The position numbers and the translations under genes were made by a program. 60,071 bases of DNA from a virus, in the IMG/VR virus record IMGVR_UViG_3300012202_000001, positions 1 to 60,071 of that record. One strand, given 5' to 3'. The notes beneath the pieces were generated by a model, which saw only the letters and a program-made list of their open reading frames with translations, did no database searches and was not told where the DNA came from. Shown here piece by piece: positions 16,594 through 25,541 of the stretch (positions are counted from its first letter, which is position 1; the number at the start of each line of letters is the position of its first letter).

Positions 16594-17437
16594 CCGGCCA
16601 ATCGCAGCCCGTCAACTGCAGCGGTGGCTTCTCTTTCATATTCTTGATGGTCTCCAACTTGCGCATGGCGATGTCGAGAAAGTACGTGCGCTGCCACTGG
16701 GGAAGCGCCGGCATCTCTACCCGGTAGACCAGATCGCGCATGACATCATCTTTCAGCATGGCATTGAGCCACGTTTCGCGGCTGATTTCTTCGTGATCCT
16801 CGCGCCAGATCTCCACCCAGGACTCTTTGAATCCGGCATTGACCGTACCCACTCGCCGGCGAAAGCGGATGTGGGTGTGCCCGATTACATGCTTGAGCGC
16901 CTTGGTCCAGTAAGAGTGCCGGCGCCCGTTCCGTTCCTGGCCGATCACCAGCACAATCAAACTCATGGGCAGGTTGTAGGCCGCCATTTCCCCCAGCGTG
17001 AACCAGTTGCGGCATTCCGAGTAGTGCCGGTCATCGTTCCAGTGGGAGACCAGTACAATGCGCCGCAGCTTGTCGCCTTCCGGGGACATTAGACAAGAAG
17101 AAGTCCAATTTTGGACTCTTTCTGGAACCACCCAGGGCTTGTCTGCCGCCTTGCGTAAAGTCGTTACCAGAAGGTCGGCTAGGTGGGCATGATTCATGGC
17201 ACAGGCGTAGACCACCTCGCCGTCTACTTCGATTCCAGGGGAAGTAGCCAGATCTAGGACAGTTTCCCCCGCTATCTGCCCCCAGGAAGCCCTCTCCTCG
17301 CATTCCTGTGCCGTCAGGACTCGATATAGGGTTTCGCGTAGGGTTTCGGTCGTGGAGAGCTTATTTCGCTTCCAGCGGCGCCAGAACGGGATGCGGGGGC
17401 AGGTTTCTAAGCCACTTAACAGTTCAGGGGAAGTCAT
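16403..17437 (-). CDS. Hypothetical late protein, 344 aa
   Basis: ATGA overlap with the upstream 843-aa gene supports the start. The central part is ordered (IVLVSHWNDDRHYSECRNWF, SLIVLVIGQERNGRRHSYWTKALKHVIGHT); the last 60 residues, antisense to the glycosyltransferase gene, are Cys/Pro-rich and may not be conserved. Carries one copy of the 16-bp repeated site. Last gene of the late region. No family recognised. Confidence 0.7.
   Translation of the reverse strand: MTSPELLSGLETCPRIPFWRRWKRNKLSTTETLRETLYRVLTAQECEERASWGQIAGETVLDLATSPGIEVDGEVVYACAMNHAHLADLLVTTLRKAADKPWVVPERVQNWTSSCLMSPEGDKLRRIVLVSHWNDDRHYSECRNWFTLGEMAAYNLPMSLIVLVIGQERNGRRHSYWTKALKHVIGHTHIRFRRRVGTVNAGFKESWVEIWREDHEEISRETWLNAMLKDDVMRDLVYRVEMPALPQWQRTYFLDIAMRKLETIKNMKEKPPLQLTGCDWPVKCRFLKCCHSIPEKEPSAALGFVRISPRTPVALVGNCRAPETSSDPCSPVPESAAHLPETHS
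17102..17117. repeat. 16-bp near-palindrome, copy 1
   Basis: AGTCCAATTTTGGACT: 7-bp inverted arms (AGTCCAA/TTGGACT) around TT. The same 16-mer occurs at 50545-50560 and, inverted, at 58582-58597. It lies inside coding sequence. Confidence 0.9.
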
Positions 17438-19965
17438 CGTCCTAAAGCATGCAGCGCTTCCTTCCGGTTGGTGACTACCGGATTGGTTGGTTCCTTTCGC
17501 CTAGCCGCCGCCGCGGCCAGGATCCTAGACACATTCCGGGGACCGAGGAAGGCGCGCACTTCCGGAGTGAGATTCACAGGTTTTCCACGGCCTACGGCTT
17601 TATTGAACCGTTGCTGGCGAGCCGCGATTTCATCCGCATTAAGCTTGCTAGCGCGTTTCGAGATGTCGCTAAGGCTTGAGCCGGGAGGGAGTTCTGCCTT
17701 CGCGCGCGCAAATGCTGTGTTGTCTGTGGAAAAGTCCATCTGCTGCAACGTTTCCACAGCCGATTCCGTTATGCCATTGATAATCTTGACCTTATCAGCG
17801 CCGGGAATGTTCGACAGAGCGCGTATCTCTTCCGGAGGAGCCTTTTCCAGCCAGGAGACTACAGCCGGATTGCGCAGTGCTCGCGAACCAAAGTATTTTC
17901 CGCCCTCGTATCCAAGGGCACCCATAAAAGGCAAACTCGAAGCACCTTGGGCAATCTCACCCCCAGCCCCACCCAGCATCCCGCCGAGATAATGGACGAT
18001 AGACCCCAGAATGACGGACCCGCCGATGATTCCAATATCTCGCGCATTGTAGCTTCCCCAGTTACGCGAACGGTCCTCAAGATCCTTGCGCGCCCGTTCT
18101 ACCGTATTCACTTCCGGCTGTGGAACCTTCTCCGGAAGTGTTTTCAGCGCCGGCCTAGCTGTCGATCCTTCCGGAATCGGCTTCGGTTCGGTCAGTTTCA
18201 CCGGCCCTGGCGCTTTGCCAATAGTTTTCTGGGTCTCGTAAATCTGGGTTACGAGATCAGCCGCCTCGTTGCCGCCGTACTGGGGATACTTGCGCAGGAT
18301 GTCGACTGCCCGGTTCCCGGTTTCGCCTTGCGTCCGCAGCAATTCATTCTTGATGGCGTATGGGTCCACTGCCTGAAGTGTTCCCGCAACCGGCGAGCCC
18401 GATCCCTTCGGACCACTTGGCGTGTGGAAATCTTTGCGCCAGTTGGTATAGAACTCTCGCGCCTCTTGCCACTCAGCGGTTGCGCCTTTCGATTCCGCCA
18501 TCTGCCCCATCATGTCAATGATAGTGTCGTCCACCGCTCCCAGAGCCCGTTTCATGACCGGGGCAATGGAAGGCGAACGCATCGCCGTTTCAGTTGCAGT
18601 CTTCATGCTCTGCAACTTCCCCCAGGTGACCGGATCACCTTTTCCAATATCAGCACCGTAGCGTCTCGCAATATCCATGTTCACAATGCCATCAACCACA
18701 GCTTTATTATTCGCTGGCAGCGCTTCGTAACTTCCCTTCATCCCTTGCGACGTCATCACTTCGCGCCGAATCGTGCTGGTAGCTCCCGCGATCTCTTCCT
18801 GGGGTTCGACCATCTTCGTCATGCGCCGCAATAAACCGGCCTGTTCCGGAGCTAGGCCAGCCTCTTCCGCTTTGATCTTATCCAGCAATACTTGCGACTC
18901 TGCTACCGGCTCTCCCGGTTGATCGACGCCAATCTTTGCTTTCACGGCGTCAAACTTACGGTTGGCTTCCTGCCATATCCCGTTTTCGACTTGCTCAATC
19001 TTTGTTCTCGCCGCTTTACTCGTTTCCTCCACTTTTACGAGTGATTCCTGGCGCTGAGTCTTTCTCGTCTCCGCTTCCTGGGTTTTACGAACGTTCTCTG
19101 CTTCAATTTCCTTGTTCTTCTTCTGCAGCGCAAACCTCTCCTCGCCCTCGCGGAAGCGCGATGCCTGTATTTTTTCCGTGTTGTCTCTGATCGTTTCTTC
19201 GAGCTTGGCTTTATTCTCAGGTACGGCTTTCTGGTAGCCTTCAGCCTGTCGCCTTACCTCTTGTCGCAGACCCGATTCCGGTCCTGTAACCTGTCGACCA
19301 ACCCGCTGTGCTCCCGCCTTAAACCGTCCAATCCGCTCTTTGATGGTTGCGGGGGTCTGCTCTCCTGCCATCGCTGCCGATCCCGACATTCCAGCTAGGC
19401 CCAACAGAAATTTCTGAGCATTCTCTGGACTGATTTGCCCACTTCGAATTGCATCCGCAACCTGCTGCGAACTCTGCAAGCCAAAATAACTAGCCGCGGC
19501 CAACATGCCGGCAGGACTGAGCTTGCTTACAACAAAAACCGCCAGCGTCTTGGGATCCATTAAGCCACCGGCCAGTTGTGCTGCAACCCCCTCCCCTTCG
19601 TAGAACATGGACTGCGCACCGCGGCCCATCTGCTCAAGAAATGGTCTGGTTCCTGCTGGCTTGCCTTGGGTGAATTTCTCTGGAGTCGCTTCTCTCTGGT
19701 ATTCCGTTGCCAGTCGTCCGGCTTCTCCCGCGATCTCTCCGAATCTCTCCTGGGGGTTTTTAACGAAACTCGACACATCGTATGTCGGCAGTGCGCCAGA
19801 TCTCCGCGCTTGCATGTATTTCTGGCCGGCAGTTTGCGGAGTCTGTAGTTGATCGAGGATGCCCTTACGCATCTCCGGAGCTAAGCCCAAGAGAACCTGC
19901 TTCTGCTTGTCTTCAGGTAGATTTCGCAGCTTCTCGATGGCCTGTTCTTTTGTCAGATCTCCCAT
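17434..19965 (-). CDS. Probable internal virion or ejection protein, 843 aa
   Basis: Long, Gln/Ala/Lys-rich protein. It has a hydrophobic stretch (LAVFVVSKLSPAGMLAAASY) near residue 145, coiled-coil segments between about 230 and 330, and a Gly-rich hydrophobic segment (IGIIGGSVILGSIVHYLGGM) near 640. This build and its place at the end of the late operon after tail genes resemble podovirus internal proteins that enter the host with the DNA. Assignment is by architecture only. Confidence 0.6.
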   Translation of the reverse strand: MGDLTKEQAIEKLRNLPEDKQKQVLLGLAPEMRKGILDQLQTPQTAGQKYMQARRSGALPTYDVSSFVKNPQERFGEIAGEAGRLATEYQREATPEKFTQGKPAGTRPFLEQMGRGAQSMFYEGEGVAAQLAGGLMDPKTLAVFVVSKLSPAGMLAAASYFGLQSSQQVADAIRSGQISPENAQKFLLGLAGMSGSAAMAGEQTPATIKERIGRFKAGAQRVGRQVTGPESGLRQEVRRQAEGYQKAVPENKAKLEETIRDNTEKIQASRFREGEERFALQKKNKEIEAENVRKTQEAETRKTQRQESLVKVEETSKAARTKIEQVENGIWQEANRKFDAVKAKIGVDQPGEPVAESQVLLDKIKAEEAGLAPEQAGLLRRMTKMVEPQEEIAGATSTIRREVMTSQGMKGSYEALPANNKAVVDGIVNMDIARRYGADIGKGDPVTWGKLQSMKTATETAMRSPSIAPVMKRALGAVDDTIIDMMGQMAESKGATAEWQEAREFYTNWRKDFHTPSGPKGSGSPVAGTLQAVDPYAIKNELLRTQGETGNRAVDILRKYPQYGGNEAADLVTQIYETQKTIGKAPGPVKLTEPKPIPEGSTARPALKTLPEKVPQPEVNTVERARKDLEDRSRNWGSYNARDIGIIGGSVILGSIVHYLGGMLGGAGGEIAQGASSLPFMGALGYEGGKYFGSRALRNPAVVSWLEKAPPEEIRALSNIPGADKVKIINGITESAVETLQQMDFSTDNTAFARAKAELPPGSSLSDISKRASKLNADEIAARQQRFNKAVGRGKPVNLTPEVRAFLGPRNVSRILAAAAARRKEPTNPVVTNRKEALHALGR

Positions 19966-19971
19966 AGGATT

Positions 19972-21447
19972 TTACTTTGGAGGAGGCGTCGCTTGGTTTT
20001 GCTGGCGAAGCGCTCGCATGATGTCATCAACATCTTGGTCAACCGCTCCTGCCGGGGTGATGCCGGAAGCTTTCAGAGCAGCTTCTTTTTCTCTTTGCAA
20101 TTCATGGGCTCCATCTACCAACTGACGCAAAAGTTCAGGAGGGAAGGCTCCGGTCGTCACATTATTCAAAGCTTGCTCAAGCGAAGTTCCCCAACCAAGT
20201 TTAACGACATACGCCAAGGCTTGACCCGTAAAGCGACCGGCGCTTTCTCTTTCCAGCCTTACCGCAAGACGTTTCTGGTTCACCGCGTCCTCCGGCTTGG
20301 TGGCAACTTCATCGGCAAACTTAACCAGACCAACTGCGGTATCGTATTCCTTCTGCGCGCTCGCTTGCGGTCCAGTGAGACGTCCACCAACCGGCGCACC
20401 TTTTGAAATCACACCGGCCCCAGCCGGAGGCGTGACCCTAGACCGAGCTTCCCCTGGAGTCTTGGGAGGCGCGGCTGTCGGCGCCTCAGGTTGACGCAAG
20501 CCGGGAGGAGTCGCACCTGGGAATGTCTTTCCGCCTGTTCTCTGGATCGTCACCGGAACGATTGTTCCGTTAGGCTGCGTTACCATCGCAACGTATTGCC
20601 CTGTCGTTTCCCCAGCCGTTTGCATGGCCTTCCAGCGGGGAAAGAACGCCTTTTGCTCTGGTTTCATGTCTGCATACTTCACCGGAGGGTCGAAGGCGTT
20701 CTCGTAGGCTTCGAGTGTGGTCTGATTCGCCGTTGGCGGCTTCTGTCCACCCTTCGGCGAGACCGCTTGCCCTTGGAAATCAACTTCTTCAGGAGGTCCA
20801 CCCTGCTCCAGCGGCACCCGCCAGTAATGCTTTTTCCCTGCTTCGTCTGTGGTCTCGGTGAGTTGACCCTGATACTTGGTTGGCGTTTCCTTGGGCTCCA
20901 GTGGCGCCCCACCGTAGGCGTGAGCGAAATACGGTTTCTTTTCCTCAGCGGTCATCGGGCGGCCAAACTGGCGCTCGAAAGAGTTCTCGATCTCGCGCAT
21001 CTTGTCCGGAGTCTGTCCTGGCGCATAGGCCGCGGATTCAATTCCCGCCATCCTGTCGCCGATACTCTTCTTGGCGGCTGCTGGAGTGGCAGGAGCCGCT
21101 TGCCGGCCCTTGTGGCGACCGATATGCGCCTGGATGAATCCACCCAGCTTGCTCAACGCGCCGGGATTATTTTCCGGATGATAGAGATCGGTGAAGACAC
21201 CACGCGCATCGTGCAATGCCTGATCGATGCTTTGTAGATCCTGCTGATACGTGGGCGAGCTTTTATCGAGTTGCGAGCGGCGCTGATTGAGAGTCTGGAC
21301 GTCCCCCAGGATCTGCTGGGTCTGGTTCTGCAGTTCGGCATCAGACAAAGCTTGGCGCCGCTGCTTTTTCTTCTCAATCGATTCGACGCCATAGGTGGAC
21401 CCGGCAGCCGCGGAGAAACCCTGTGCGAGATCTTCAAGAAATGGCAT
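19972..21447 (-). CDS. Hypothetical virion-associated protein, 491 aa
   Basis: Gln/Lys/Pro-rich with an N-terminal coiled coil (KKKQRRQALSDAELQNQTQQ region) and a low-complexity Pro/Ala middle part. Ends six bases before the 843-aa gene and starts after the 211-aa gene. The three together look like an internal-protein set of a short-tailed phage. No catalytic motif seen. Confidence 0.6.
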   Translation of the reverse strand: MPFLEDLAQGFSAAAGSTYGVESIEKKKQRRQALSDAELQNQTQQILGDVQTLNQRRSQLDKSSPTYQQDLQSIDQALHDARGVFTDLYHPENNPGALSKLGGFIQAHIGRHKGRQAAPATPAAAKKSIGDRMAGIESAAYAPGQTPDKMREIENSFERQFGRPMTAEEKKPYFAHAYGGAPLEPKETPTKYQGQLTETTDEAGKKHYWRVPLEQGGPPEEVDFQGQAVSPKGGQKPPTANQTTLEAYENAFDPPVKYADMKPEQKAFFPRWKAMQTAGETTGQYVAMVTQPNGTIVPVTIQRTGGKTFPGATPPGLRQPEAPTAAPPKTPGEARSRVTPPAGAGVISKGAPVGGRLTGPQASAQKEYDTAVGLVKFADEVATKPEDAVNQKRLAVRLERESAGRFTGQALAYVVKLGWGTSLEQALNNVTTGAFPPELLRQLVDGAHELQREKEAALKASGITPAGAVDQDVDDIMRALRQQNQATPPPK

Positions 21448-21453
21448 GATTAT

Positions 21454-22089
21454 TTATCCCACAGCCCCACTAGCGCTGGACTCTCCGATGTTTCCTGTGT
21501 CGAGGCCACCACCACCACCGAATAAGCCTTTGATACCCTTAATGCCACCGCCGCCGATAAAGGCCGAACCAATGTCTGCGATGCTCTTGAAAATATCGTT
21601 CATCTTCGCGGCTTTTTGCTTCTGAATTGTTGCCTCTGCTCCGAAAGCCGCCTCATGCGCGGAGAGACCTGTACTCAGCAGTCCAGAGCCCATACCCCCC
21701 AGGGTGGACGCGGCCCCACCCAGTAATCCGCCTTCGAGTTCGCTGGCTTGCTTTCTTTCCGACTCTCCAATCTGTTGTTGCTGCGCCGCTGTCCCGCCGC
21801 TGCGCGTACCGAACTCCGACAGAGTTTTCAATTCCTGCCCTCCGCGCTCGCTGATATGGGAATAGGCAGGACCGAGGGCGCGGGAGAGTTGGGTTTGATC
21901 GCCGGAGATGATTGCATTCCAGAAATCGGATGCCTTGCTTATATCTTTTTCGCCTTCTGACGTTCCAAAGCTGCCAATGCCCCCGAGCGCTCCGGCTTCG
22001 CGATACTCGCCCTTTGTCGGGCCTTGCCCGATGCCGAAGAAAGACGGCATTAGTAAGTTGATCCAGGGTTGGATGAGAAAGCGAATCAT
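21454..22089 (-). CDS. Probable internal virion protein, 211 aa
   Basis: Contains many Gly/Ser-rich hydrophobic segments (LEGGLLGGAASTLGGMGSGL, then FIGGGGIKGIKGLFGGGG) with an amphipathic Gln/Glu-rich centre. Such membrane-active compositions are typical of small ejection proteins encoded beside larger ones. No motif proves it. Confidence 0.55.
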   Translation of the reverse strand: MIRFLIQPWINLLMPSFFGIGQGPTKGEYREAGALGGIGSFGTSEGEKDISKASDFWNAIISGDQTQLSRALGPAYSHISERGGQELKTLSEFGTRSGGTAAQQQQIGESERKQASELEGGLLGGAASTLGGMGSGLLSTGLSAHEAAFGAEATIQKQKAAKMNDIFKSIADIGSAFIGGGGIKGIKGLFGGGGGLDTGNIGESSASGAVG

Positions 22090-22110
22090 GTTGTTCTCCC
22101 GCGAATCATA

Positions 22111-22893
22111 CTACGGCTCAAACATCGCCATAATAGGGTTGATGGTGTCAATCGCCAGTATCAAGGGCAAAGCGATACTCGTCGGACATACGCCCCCGAC
22201 CGTTGCTAGGTTTACGTTTCCAAAACGCATGTTCACAGCATTGAAGAGAAGCCGCATAACCTGGGTAACCGCCACAAACGACGAATACCCCGCAGAAAAC
22301 ACCGATTGCGTTTGCCCGAAATAATAAATGCCAGGAGTCAGCGTCACCGGAGCAATGGTGTTAGTCGACACGAAGTTGATCGAAGTGTCGTAGAGGCCCG
22401 AATACAAAACTTGATTACCACTTGCATCGTAGATTGCGACCGAAGCGTTCCCCACCCCGGTTCCCCCGCCCAGAAACACAGACACCTTCGAAATCGTGAT
22501 GGTGACGTCTAAATTAAATTGCCACGCCCACAGAACATTCGTGTCCGCCAGGGTTATGTTTGAATTACTCGCAATCTGGAGGCCAACCGGGACGCTGAGG
22601 AATCCCGGCCCGACCATATAACCTTGCCCCGGAGTAGAAATCACCAGACCACCGCTGGGAGTGATGACGGTTGTGTTCGTCGTATTGTTATTGACAACCG
22701 TAGTCCCGCCAGCGCCGGCCAGCTTATCGTTCAGCGACACGATGGCTTGATGAGCATCCAGCAAGCCGTTAAAAAGCATGCGCACGTTGTCGCGAATCTG
22801 CGAAGGTAAGGGAATGTTTTTCCCTTCGTGCTCAATCGAGGTTGGGATGGTGTACGCACTCGGCAGTCGAAATGAAGTGGGATTACCGCTCAC
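22111..22893 (-). CDS. Hypothetical tail-associated protein, 260 aa
   Basis: GTG start at 22893 with a perfect GGAGG six bases before. The N-terminal 65 residues are helical; the rest is Asn/Thr/Val-rich beta structure (VVNNNTTNTTVITPSGGLVI onward) ending in a compact hydrophobic C-terminus. This resembles a short fibre or collar protein. A homing endonuclease gene on the other strand begins 23 bp away. Confidence 0.65.
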   Translation of the reverse strand: MSGNPTSFRLPSAYTIPTSIEHEGKNIPLPSQIRDNVRMLFNGLLDAHQAIVSLNDKLAGAGGTTVVNNNTTNTTVITPSGGLVISTPGQGYMVGPGFLSVPVGLQIASNSNITLADTNVLWAWQFNLDVTITISKVSVFLGGGTGVGNASVAIYDASGNQVLYSGLYDTSINFVSTNTIAPVTLTPGIYYFGQTQSVFSAGYSSFVAVTQVMRLLFNAVNMRFGNVNLATVGGVCPTSIALPLILAIDTINPIMAMFEP

Positions 22894-22916
22894 ACCAAAG
22901 CCTCCGTAGTGGTATC

Positions 22917-23447
22917 ATGCCACGCATGAAGAACCTGCAGGAAGAATGGCGTCCAGTAATAGGGTATGAAGGACAATATGAAGTGTCCAACTCTGGACGC
23001 GTAAAAAGCCTTAAACGTAATGCTCAAATGGGTCTTTACGTAACCAAACCGCGCGGCTATCTCGGTGTCGTTCTTCATAACAACGGAGTTCGGAAAGCAC
23101 ACTTCGTCCATACTCTTGTAGCCGCAAGTTTCATCGGACCCAAGCCCAAGGGTAATTTCGTCAACCATAAGGACGGGAAAAAGCCGAACAACGTTCCCTT
23201 GAATCTGGAATATGTAACAGCCAGCGAGAATGCGCGTCATGCTTGGCGTTTGGGCTTGTACACACCGCACACACCTAAAGGAGAAGCGAGCCATTTTTCG
23301 AAGCTCACCGAAAAAGACGTCAGAGATATTCTGGAAAAAACCAAAGAAGGATGGTCCCTCAATCAACTCAAAAGACACTTCAACGTGAGTCGCGTTACAA
23401 TCTGCCGCATTCGCACTCGCAAAACGTGGACTCATCTCAGACCTTAG
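22917..23447 (+). CDS. NUMOD4/HNH homing endonuclease, inserted against the late operon
   Basis: EEWRPVIGYEGQYEVSNSGR is a clear NUMOD4 element. The HNH core is VNHKDGKKPNNVPLNLEYVT, and a C-terminal helix-turn-helix follows (NQLKRHFNVSRVTICRI). The ATG may be 22917 or 22926; the frame upstream of 22917 is antisense to the neighbouring gene. It runs on the plus strand within minus-strand genes, and its stop overlaps the end of the NHL gene by 11 bp. Confidence 0.85.
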   Translation: MPRMKNLQEEWRPVIGYEGQYEVSNSGRVKSLKRNAQMGLYVTKPRGYLGVVLHNNGVRKAHFVHTLVAASFIGPKPKGNFVNHKDGKKPNNVPLNLEYVTASENARHAWRLGLYTPHTPKGEASHFSKLTEKDVRDILEKTKEGWSLNQLKRHFNVSRVTICRIRTRKTWTHLRP

Positions 23448-25539
23448 CCCCTATGCCGCTTGGACCTCCAACGATTTTCAATATACTGAATGCTTCTGTG
23501 CTCCCCCACTGCTTGCATTTCACTTCCAAGTCATTTTCAAACAGATAGAACGGCCCTGTTGAAAACACCCGCAGACTCATCAGTTTGAATTTGTTTACTG
23601 GAACTGTAACTTTTATCTTCGCTTGAACCAAAGCTCCACCAGAACTAGAGAGCGTTAAGGTGATCGAAGGCCAAGCATCAAAACTCAGCACCACCGTTAA
23701 AGGAGTTGCAGAAGCATAGGCAATGTTAAGTTCTCGGATGTGTCCCCATCCCGTTAATCCCAGAGAGGTAAGCTCACATTGCCAGTTGGTCGTTTGCTCC
23801 GGCCAAGGCTCGAAGACAATGTGACTGTCCCATACGCGCCATGCCACCGAGTCAGTCACGAGCACGCGCACGCTATGCGAGACGAAAGGCGTCACACAGG
23901 AAAACGCAATCGTTGTCTGCTTGGGAAACGTTGCCGGAATCTCATTCAAAGCATGCAACGAAAGATCGTCCGAACTCTGTAGTTGGAACGTCTTTGCAGC
24001 ACCAAAGCTATCAGCCGTGATAATCACGCCTTGAACGAACTTATTTCCTTTCGTTCCTCCGTCATCCCAGTCAGTCGGGCGGTTGAACTGATTCTCTGGC
24101 TCCTGAATCAGCGAAGGTTGCCATACCCGGATGGCGTAGCGGCTCGAAAGAGACCACGCGAACATGGTTTCGATGTCGCGCGAATAAATGCCGTCTCCCG
24201 CGTTGAAATCGATGACCAGCGCCGTCCGGCCTTCAGTAGTGTAGGTCGATGCCACCATTGCCGAACTTGGTACAAAAGCTTGGTAAAGCTCCGTTGCCGG
24301 AGAAATGTTAAGTGTCGATGTGCATCCTCCTCCGGTTCCGGGTCCGCCACCAATGCCGCCACCGCCAACCTGGATCGGAACACCAATGGGCGGCGGCGGG
24401 GGAGCCTGACTTGGCTGATAAGCAATGCCTAGGATCGGCGATGCTATCGCTGCAGTTAAAGCGGACCCGCCATCTCCTGACGTGCCGGATGTCCCATTGC
24501 CGGCAATCGTGCTTATCACGCCTCCACTTGTAATAGCGCGAATCCGAGCTTCGTTTGGCAGATTGATATTGCCGAAGCCCATGCCCAGAGTTCTGGTTAC
24601 TGAGTCGATGGCTAAGCTGTTGTTGAATCCGAGGGTCGCGGCAGTGGCTACTCCTCCATCCCCTGAATACCCTTCGGTCCCCTCAGAACCTGAGCCTTGA
24701 CCGGAAATCCTGCCTACATTTCCATTGGCGATCGACACCCCAAAGATAGTTGCCAATGCTCCGGAAAAGTTAGCAGCCCGAATCAAGTTACTCTGTGCCC
24801 AAATGACGTTTCCCTGGGAATCGCAGACTATGCCAGTGGGAACAAATATGGTTGCACTCGTGGCTGGTCCGCCGTCTCCAGAACTTCCAAATGATCCCGT
24901 CCCCACCACCGTGTTTATGATTCCCGTAACATGATCGATCTTTCTAATGCGGGAAAGGTCCAGCAAAAACACGTCGCCATTCGGGCTAAGAGCCAATTCA
25001 TTACCACGGCTGGAAGTCGCACCGGATTGTATCTTTGCGAGTATTGCCGGCCCTCCATCACCCGAGAATCCAGTCACTCCTGTCCCGCCTATGGCTTTAA
25101 TGTTTCCCGCAGGGATGCTCACGTTGCAGATGGTCTGCGTAGTCGCTTGCATGTTGATGCAGAAGATTTGCGAAGTTAAGCCAATGACGTATAGATTGCC
25201 GGAAGCATCCAGAGCGATGGAAAGACAGTTCAGACTTGCATTGCTAGCAGGGCCGGGAATATTCGTTTGACTAAAAACACCTGCTCTCCCAACGATGTGC
25301 GTAGCCACAAACGATGGAGAGATTTTGTAGAGTGCGGCGCCGCTAAAGTCAGAAACGTAAATGTTTCCGCTGGCATCCAGGCAGATGCCGGCACAGTTTC
25401 CGCTGGGAGCATTCGCACTAAATACTGAATCACCTGAGACCGTTGGACTGTGGATGATGCCCGAGCTATCTACATAGCGAATTCCTCCGCTCGCCGGAGA
25501 GAACCCGCTATTCGGAGTGAAGTAAAAAGCAATCGCCAT
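23437..25539 (-). CDS. NHL-repeat beta-propeller virion protein, 700 aa
   Basis: Residues 45-375 hold about five NHL-type blades, with SGDGG loops near residues 160, 221, 293 and 355 and repeated LDASGNIYVSD-like strands. A Pro/Gly linker (380-405) leads to a C-terminal 295-residue domain. It has WRVWDSHIVFEPW and GWGHIRELNIAYAS, and the build of a structural phage domain. NHL propellers bind proteins or glycans, so the N-terminal part may recognise the host. No signal peptide. Confidence 0.75.
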   Translation of the reverse strand: MAIAFYFTPNSGFSPASGGIRYVDSSGIIHSPTVSGDSVFSANAPSGNCAGICLDASGNIYVSDFSGAALYKISPSFVATHIVGRAGVFSQTNIPGPASNASLNCLSIALDASGNLYVIGLTSQIFCINMQATTQTICNVSIPAGNIKAIGGTGVTGFSGDGGPAILAKIQSGATSSRGNELALSPNGDVFLLDLSRIRKIDHVTGIINTVVGTGSFGSSGDGGPATSATIFVPTGIVCDSQGNVIWAQSNLIRAANFSGALATIFGVSIANGNVGRISGQGSGSEGTEGYSGDGGVATAATLGFNNSLAIDSVTRTLGMGFGNINLPNEARIRAITSGGVISTIAGNGTSGTSGDGGSALTAAIASPILGIAYQPSQAPPPPPIGVPIQVGGGGIGGGPGTGGGCTSTLNISPATELYQAFVPSSAMVASTYTTEGRTALVIDFNAGDGIYSRDIETMFAWSLSSRYAIRVWQPSLIQEPENQFNRPTDWDDGGTKGNKFVQGVIITADSFGAAKTFQLQSSDDLSLHALNEIPATFPKQTTIAFSCVTPFVSHSVRVLVTDSVAWRVWDSHIVFEPWPEQTTNWQCELTSLGLTGWGHIRELNIAYASATPLTVVLSFDAWPSITLTLSSSGGALVQAKIKVTVPVNKFKLMSLRVFSTGPFYLFENDLEVKCKQWGSTEAFSILKIVGGPSGIGAKV

Positions 25540-25541
25540 GA

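Noticed and set aside
17947-18834. Plus-strand open frame of 295 codons inside the 843-aa gene
   Set aside because: Antisense to a long convincing gene; composition is Arg/His/Phe-rich like other shadows.
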